NCBI GenBank assembly: GCA_964023205.1
Contig: OZ026835.1
Span: 38,165,083 to 38,229,082, forward strand
Source: Lutraria lutraria
Lineage: Eukaryota > Mollusca > Bivalvia > Venerida > Mactridae
Length of the DNA stretch: 64,000 nt
Direction of reading: 5' to 3'
Each line of letters begins with the position of its first letter. The stretch's first letter is position 1. The translations under genes were made by a program, and so were the position numbers. The notes under the pieces are model-generated. The model was not told the origin of the DNA. It saw nothing but the letters and a program-made list of their open reading frames with translations, and did no database searches. Below, in pieces: positions 45,001-54,000 of this stretch.

Positions 45001-48000
45001 CTAAAAATATTATCTACTACAGAGGACTATATCTTAATTCACCAAGCAGAACACATATACATGTAGGAAAAGTCAATACTGGTGCGTCAACCTGATAGTA
45101 TTGAGTCAATAATTAAGTTTTTTCACACATTATGTTATAAACCACTAATTAACGTTTTGCATATTTGTGATTTGATACACAAAACCTGACGAAAAGTGTT
45201 ATTATTTATTTAGAATGAATTGAATTGAAAATTGGTCCATACACAGACAACTAGCGATATCTTGGCAAACAAAACATAATGTGACAGATTATATGTAGAC
45301 TTTCAAAATGCAGTGATTAAATTAATGTTTTTAAATTCGTAACATTCAAGATAATTATCATTGTGTCTCTCGGAAGTGTAAAACGTAGCAAGTTAATCAT
45401 TGACGTACATATACCCCGACATTAGATTATGTCATAATTATAATTAAAGATTACTGCAGATCTACACAAATATTCATAAGCGAACAGAAATATAATACAA
45501 CGAGGGCATGATTAAGTTTAACAATTAAATAATATATTAATACCTATATGTACGAGTTACTTAAAGGTAAAGAAGCTGCACATGTATATATCTTATTAGG
45601 TGTTGATCAATTAGTCAGACAAACCATCTTTCAACTATAAATTTACTGCTTTTAAACACTTTAAAATAACTAATAACAATTGCACAATATTTTCTTTGTT
45701 CAGAAAATTAATATTCAATGATGTCTAGACTTTAGAATAATTTTTTATGTGTCAAAGTATGACAGTATAATGTTGAAATTTATATTTAATTGTATCATGA
45801 TTTTACCAATTTGGGTTTCTGTAAATACCAAACTTATGACAGTCCGTACACATCCAAAGTGCTAAATAAAGATGAAAATTGTTGACTACATAATTTCTAC
45901 TAATTGTTTAAAATCATGATGTAAGTATTCCACGTAGTTTCATATTTAATATTTCTTCAGTAATGAAATTTAAATAAATAAGTTTTTTTGTCACAATTCT
46001 AAATAACGAATACAAGTTTGATTAGAGGTGTAAATTGTCGATTTATGACATATTGCATGATATAAAAGATATATTACATTAATTTTATTAGTATATACAT
46101 TTTCATACCACAGTAACATCAACCTAATCTTATCGCAGACGATCTTTATGGTATGTATGCCACGCATAGTGCTAATTAATGCACCCCGGTGAGAAGTCAA
46201 AATTAATCATCAACAATTAGTGCTTCAGTTGATACTTTTATTGTTAATTGGTTTATGGGACCATAAAACAATACAATATTGCATGTTTATTCTGCAGAAA
46301 CAGGCCATACTACATAGCAGAAGACATATACATGTAGTAATTTCGAAAGGGAAATATTTGGTTCAATGAAAGAGCAGTTCGGGTCGGGTGCATTATCGGA
46401 CAGCAGAACTTAACTGTAAATCAATAAATATTTTGTATTTTGAAGACATAGTCGCTTTTGGAACCGTAAATAATCTTTACATAATAAGGGTAGCCAGGCT
46501 GTTGTAATAATTAATTGTATGTTTGTATATATATAATAATGCCAGGTTACCGGTCCTAGATTTAATACAAGTAGTTTCATAATATTATACGAACGTGGGT
46601 TTATTGATAGCTATGGAATTGATAGATATATATTCTAAAAGATGAAGATGAAAGATATGTTATAGCTTTTATAGCTATTTTGGCTTATAAGGCTTTTTTT
46701 CTATTTTTTATGAAAGATGAGTCTAAACGAGATGCAAAAAAGTATAAGTTTAACACAGTGGCAAAGTGGATAATCAACACATTCCTCATTAATGTCTCAA
46801 TGATATCAAATAAGTGTAAGGGCCCGTTCATGCACAATTAATTTCTTTTTTTCACACCTTCATACATTTCAAATAATGAAACATCAAACAAGAGGGCCAT
46901 GATGGCCCTGTATTGCTCACCTGAGTATCGTAACACTAAGGGATGATTTAATCAAGGGAAGTTACTTGTCATGATAAAAAGTTATCTATCTCAACTGTCA
47001 AGTAGTTGAAATCAACTGACTCCCTGGGCAGGGCCAATTTTGACCCTGGGGCCATGATTTGCACGAACTTGGTAGAAGTCTACAAGACAATGCTACATAC
47101 AAAATATCTAAGCTCTAGGCCTTGTGGTTTTGGACAAGAAGATTTTTCAATTTTCCTATATACATGTAGGCCTATATAAATCAAGTGACCCCCGGTGCTG
47201 GGCCAATTTTGACCCCAGGGCCATAATTTGAACAAACTCAGTAGATATCCACTATACAATGCTACATACTAAATATCTTAGCTCTAAGCCTTGTGGTTTC
47301 TAAGAAGAAGATTTTTCAAGTTTTCCTATATAAAATAGAGTAAACCCCGGGGCGGGGCCAATTTTGACCCTGGGGCCATTATTTGAATAAACTTGGTGAA
47401 GGTCCACAAGACAATGCTACATACAAAATATTTTAGCTCTAGGCCTCGTAGTTTTGGAGAAGAAGATTTTTTAAATTTTCCTATATAAGCCTATATAAAT
47501 CAAGTGACCCCTGGGGCGGGGCCTATTTTGGTAAACTTGGTAGAGGTCCACTAGACAATGCTACACACTAAATATCTAAGCTCTAGGTCCTCTGGTTTTT
47601 GAGAAGAATTTTTTTTCAGATTTTCAGAGTTCTGCATGGAATGGAGTTCTTTGAACAACTTTGGTAGAGCTTCAAGCAAGAAACACACCCGTGAAGTTTG
47701 GTTGAAATTGACCAAGTGGTTTAGAAGGAGATGTTGTTTAAAGAAATTGTTGACGACGGACGGACAGACTTTCTCATGAGACGTATGTTGTGGGGTGATC
47801 CCTTTGATCTTTTCGGTGTTTTTAACCCCACAAGTCACAACCCACAAGTCGAAATTATCCCCACAAGTCCAGTTAGTACGTATCTGAAACCCACAAGACC
47901 TAAATGTACTAACCCTAACCTCACAACCACCCTCGCATGCGTGCAGACGGACTGACGGACGGACGACGGACATAGCTCGATCCTAAAAATTCACCTTGGC

Positions 48001-51000
48001 ACTCTGTGCCAGGTGAACTAAAACAAGAGGGCCATGATGGCCCTATAAATGCTCACCAGGAGAAAAGGTCATTTGGAGATTAACATTGTTGAAGTTTTCT
48101 ATACGAGTCTAAGTAAGATCAAGTGACCGATCTGGGCCGTTTTTTATCCCATGGCCATTATATGAACAGATTTAAAAGAGGTCCATTAGACAAAGCTAGA
48201 TATCAAATATCTTAGCTCTAGGCCTTGTGGTTTAGGAGAAGAAGATTTTTCAAATTTTCCTATATAAAATAGAATAAACCCCAGGGCAGGGCTAATTTTG
48301 ACCCCGGGGCCATAATTTGAACAAATTTGGTAGAGGTCCACTAGAAAATGCCACATACAAAATATCTAAGCTCTAGGCCTTGCAGTTTCGTAGAAGATTT
48401 TTTTAATTTTCCTATATAAGTCTATATAAATCAAGCGATCCCCGGGGCGGGGCCAAAGGCCTAGTGGTTTCGGAGAAGAAGATTTTTCAAATTTTCCTAT
48501 ATAAAATAGAATAAACCCCAGGGCAGGGCTAATTTTGACCCCGGGGCCATAATTTGAACAAATTTGGTAGAGGTCCACTAGAAAATGCCACATACAAAAT
48601 ATCAAAGCTCTAGGCCTTGCAGTTTCGGAGAAGTAGATTTTTTAAATTTTCCTATATAAGTCTATATAAATCAAGTGACCCCCGCGGCGGGGCCAATTTT
48701 GACCCTAAGGCAATAATTTGAACAAACTTGGTAGAGGTCCACTAGACTATGCTACACACCATATATCAAAGCTCTAGGCATTGAAGTTTTTTTAACAAGA
48801 AGATTTTTTTAAATTTCCTATATAAGTCTGTGTAAAATCAAGTTACCCCCGGGGCGGAGCCAATTTTGACCCCAGGGGAATAATTTGAACAAACTTAGTA
48901 GAGTTACATTAGACAATGCTACATACCAAATATCTCAGCTCTAGGCCCTGTGGTTTTGGACAAGAAGATTTTTTAAGTTTTTTCTATTTGTTGCCATAGC
49001 AACCAGAGTTTAATGAAAACAACTTTGAAAGGGGATCACCCAAGGATCATTCCAGCAAAGTTTGGTTGCAATCGGCATAGCGGTGTAGGAGGAGATGCAG
49101 TTTTAAGTAAACATGGACGCCACTTCACGACGAACGACGCACGATGGACGCAGGGCGATCACAAGAGCTCAGCTTGAGCACATTCGTGCTCTGGTGAGCT
49201 AAAAACACAATAAAAATACACAGTTTGTTGAAAAACTGCAAATAATCAATATCTTATTATTCAAAGGGATGAATCAGTCTTTGGTGGTTCAAAACAGCAC
49301 TTACAATTATGTTCGCATACATTTAATTCAATGGATTATGTGCTCAATTATTAAAGAAAATATCGCGGTACATGGATGTCTTACCATGGTACATATCAAC
49401 CTGACGCTGTATCATACCGGTAAATTGTTGCACAACAAGACAGAATTAGGTAGGACATGCATTGAAAAAGATTGTACCATGTAAAATGTAAGTTCTTTAA
49501 TTATATAAACATTTCCATCACAGCAACTATCACAAATTATAATAAGCATTTATTAAACAAGTTACTAGAACAAATAATTATGTTATTGACAAATCAAAAT
49601 TAAAAACATTAACTAAACACAACAGTCAATTAATTTGGTTTGTATCCTTTCAAACTTTTAGGCTGTAAAAATGTATATTGAATGTCTTGTTGAAAAAAGT
49701 TCAATGTGGCCTCCTTGCACTGCTAAAATACTTTTTCTAATTTTATCCTGTATTATAAAGATAGCTTATTTTGGATTTGCAGCCTGTGTGACACCATTCT
49801 TAGCCTTTAAAATAACTGTACATGATGTACATAACAGAAGGATTTATAGCAATAATTGTCCCATCCAGATGAAGGTCCAGATGAAGAATTTTTAAATTCT
49901 GTTATATTGACTTTTGAAATGATAAAACAGATATACAGCTGTTAATAAACAGTGAAGGTATTTGCATGATAGGGGTCTTAATAACCAATATAGAAATGTA
50001 AGAAAAGAAGCATATAAAGTCAAATCATAGAAAACACAATTCCATTGGACTTTAAAGACTTAAGGTGGAACCAAACGATTGAAATAACGTGGTTTTCGAA
50101 GTCAAAATGGTCATTTTTATGATATTTATAGTACCTCTCTGAAAATACTTATTGCTCTATCAGTTTATGTAGATATTTAATGAAATAAAAATTTAATAGC
50201 GGAGAATAAAGTTACCTACACGTAGGTATAAACTTGATGTCCATGACTTAGTTTTAAGTGCAAGTAAAACGATTTTAAATGTAAAGTTTAGTGTTTTTTT
50301 CTTCTCCCTTTCAAACTTAAATTATTTTTATTAAAAATCTGCCCGAGGGATTTTTTTATTTATATGTATTTTCAGTAAGGCACTATAAATACCGTAAAAA
50401 CGATCGTTTTGATGTCGAAAACGTGATTTCAATCATTTGGTTCCACCTTAATAAAATTCAAATAGGAATAAAAAAAAAATACGAATACATGGAAATATAA
50501 TAAATTTAATATACCTGTCTATTTCCTTCTTCCTTTTTGGTCTTTGTCATACTTCTGGTCTGCATCTGGTTTAAATTACCATCAACACCAATCCCAGCTC
50601 CCATGTTGGCATGTCCATCACCTTTCTCATTTGCAGAAACTGTAGTTGTGGTTGTATGAGTTGTGGATAATGTTTCAGAATGTGTTCCCGATTGGACATC
50701 AACTGTGAACAAATCAGCCCACTTTTGCTGTAACTGTGGATTAGGGTTTTGAGATGACTCATTTCTGGCTGCGCCAAACACCTTTCCTGTGCTTTCACAA
50801 TCCAAAGGTGTCGAAAAATCTTTTTGAGAAACCTCTGCACCACTAGAATGCTTGTCATCTAGTTTAGCATTGTCTCCTGACAATATTTTAGTACATTCTC
50901 CACTAGCCTGTGTTGGAAGAGTTGTATTATTACAATCATCTGTGTCCATGTTAACATGCTCTGCATCTGTTGTATTTGCCTTTTGCACTTCCTTACACTC

Positions 51001-54000
51001 AGTTAATTTGTCAAATGTGGCTTCTGTGTGACGATCTGTTCTGTTTGACAATTCTCTCTTTTGCAAACTTTCATCAGTTTGACTCACTGAAGGAAGTACT
51101 TGACAACCCTCTTGATCCAACTTCAACTTCTTTCCTTCTCCTTCTTTCTGTTCCATATTTCTCTTAGATGTATTGCCCCCACTGTCACTTGCACTGCCTT
51201 TATTTTCATCAATATTATGTTCAGAAAAATCATTGTTTTTGTCTGTATTTTTAGATTCATCAATGATCTTAAGATTACCAATCTTGTTATCAAGTTGCTC
51301 ACTTTGCATTTGCCCTTCAGAAGAATTCTCAGGTATAATTTCAAGATTTCCTTGTTGATCTACATTTTGATTTCCTCCTTGCATAGCATTGTGTTCATGC
51401 ATTTCAACTTTATCATTTGATCCACTAAGACTGAGTGCATCTTTTGAGTTGTTTTCTTGCCCATCAGACATGGTAGGAATGGTTGTATTATTGGTAGATG
51501 TATCAGGGATTGCATTTATTTCATTCCCAGCTGCCTCACTTTCATGTTTTGTTTCAGAAACATTCTCCCGGTTTTTCTCTGTAACACCTTCTTCTGGCAC
51601 TGTCATTGCAACACAGCTTGCTTCTAAAAATAAATTAAACAGCTACAAAATACTTGTTTATAACTAAAGACTATGTTAGTCCTAACTCACTCCATAGAAT
51701 TGATTTCTATGCAAAATTTGCTCACTCGGAACACCCATACATAAAAACTATATGTGTATAGTCAGAGCTCAGTGCTCAAAATCAAACTAGGTATCAAAAG
51801 AAAATGGATGACAGGCACAGGATCAGACATAATAGAATCAAAGTATTGAAGTCACTGAAAAACCTGCCTCACACTACAAAAAACTAAGATGTAAGACCAA
51901 CAAGACAATGTTATTATCAACATTTGTGATGACTGAGAATAAAATGTAGCCTTACGGATGGTTACAAGATTGAATGTGATAAATTATGACATCAAGCATG
52001 TTCACAACCTTTCTGTTGATCTAAACAGGTGGTTGGATATCAAGTACATGTATGATGAGTTTATTTATTTATAAGGTATTTGTGTATTGACTACAAACAT
52101 TAACCAAGCTATAATCTTACCATAAGCTGTGCTGGGTGGGCTGAGAATGCAAGAAATGCAAAATGTTGTGAAATGGTCAAGAAATGATTGACAAGTAGAT
52201 TGATCAATCTATATTGATATTGACTTGTAAATAAATACAGTTCTAAGGTGAGTGGTTTTATTAACCAATACTAAGATGTTTGAGCAGTAAAAACTAGAGC
52301 TGTCACAAGGTGACAAATACCCCCATATGCTGCATAGACCTAAGAGCTACAGCCAAGGGAGTCACGCAAGATGCTTTGCCTAGTGGTGGATAGGACTGTG
52401 GATTGTTGAGTAAGTGGTGATCTGATCCAATTCACGATTCAACACTTACGATCCACAAATCAAATCACGAATATTTTGTTATCAAATAACCCATCTAAAA
52501 CTTTTTCTTTTAGATATAATGAAGTGAATCGATATCAATTGTTCTATGGCTTAAATGTATATACATACTCCCAATTAATGAATTAACCAGCTTTATTTGC
52601 TGGTTTAAGCCTGTGACCCATCATTTAAAGATCCGATTGGAATTTGGACCTTTTTGGCAAACTAAGTAGTCCATGATTAGACAATATACATTCAACAAAA
52701 ATGGATTTTTAAGAACAAAGAATACACTTTATGTTAAAAAGCAAGATCGCGAACCACGAATCTCAGTAATAACGATTTTTCGTTCTTGATTTTTCGATTT
52801 TGGTTTGTGATTACCCGAGAACTCGGATACTCGCCACAGCCTTAGTGGAGGATAACATTTTTGGTAGGTTTTTTCAAAATCTTCCAATGAATTACGAAGT
52901 TAAGAGCGGACACGACAATTAAACCAAAGTTATGACATTGGAACTCCAAGTCTGACCTTGACATTTGAGCTAAAGCCATGGAAGTTGCATGCAACACATT
53001 GTCTAATGATGGTTAACATTTGTGGTAAGTTATAACAAAATCCTATCATGAATTATCAAGTTACAGAGCAGAAATGACGAAAAGACCAAAATTATGACCT
53101 TTGAACTCCAAGTGAGACCTTGACATTAAAGCTACAGGCATGAAAGTTGCGCGAGACTCATTGTCTAATGATGGTTAACATTTGTGGTAAGTTGTAAGAA
53201 AAGCCTACCATGAAAGACAAAGTTACAGAGTGGAAACTATTCGGGACAGATAGATAAACCGACAGACAGACAGACCGACAGACAAAGTGACTCCTATATA
53301 ACATGACATAACATAACATAATACAACAAGAGTACTTTGTGTGAAAATTAGAATTGTATACAAACTTTCAAAACAAAAGTAATATTTATTTCAACACATT
53401 TAAGTGTCAAAGTCATTTTAGACTGTCTGTAAATGTAAGTGCATCCATTTTTGGATTGTCTATTGTCCATGAATTTGTAAAATAAATATTGATAACTTAT
53501 TCAAAATTATTCCAATATGTAGCATAAAATAATCAATTTCGACAATAAATTAAGCAGACAAATTGTGAGCCATGTAAATTAATATAATAAAATCAAAGCA
53601 CTGAGAGTACCAAATAGGAGCAAAGTTTAAATGTGTCAGATATAACCATCCTACAAAAATAAAGTCCTGTGTTATCATCAATATGAATTAGAATTTGAAG
53701 GTCAAGTATATAGTATTAACACAATGTACATCTTTAAGCCAATTAACCAGTTACCAAGGAAAAGCTACACTTTTTAATTGTTTGCCAAAATATTTCCCAT
53801 GCTTTCAAAATCAACAGGAACTTGCAACATGCATCTCCAACTTTTATCAAAACTGCAAAGTCTGCAATGTAACTTTACTTATACCACAAGTGGTACTTTT
53901 CTTCCACACAGATGTACATTTGATTGTAAGTAGAACAAGAACACTGCGTTCAATAAACGCGTATGCCCACGGTGGCATGCTTGTGTAGCAATAGCCCATT

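Noticed and set aside
49671..49895. Small membrane protein on the plus strand
   Set aside because: Hydrophobic stretch only; no splice signals, start context or similarity that I recognise.
51100..51667. Plus-strand frames of 61-106 codons
   Set aside because: Antisense shadows of the acidic exon 3; composition is that expected from reading Glu/Asp/Ser-rich codons backwards.
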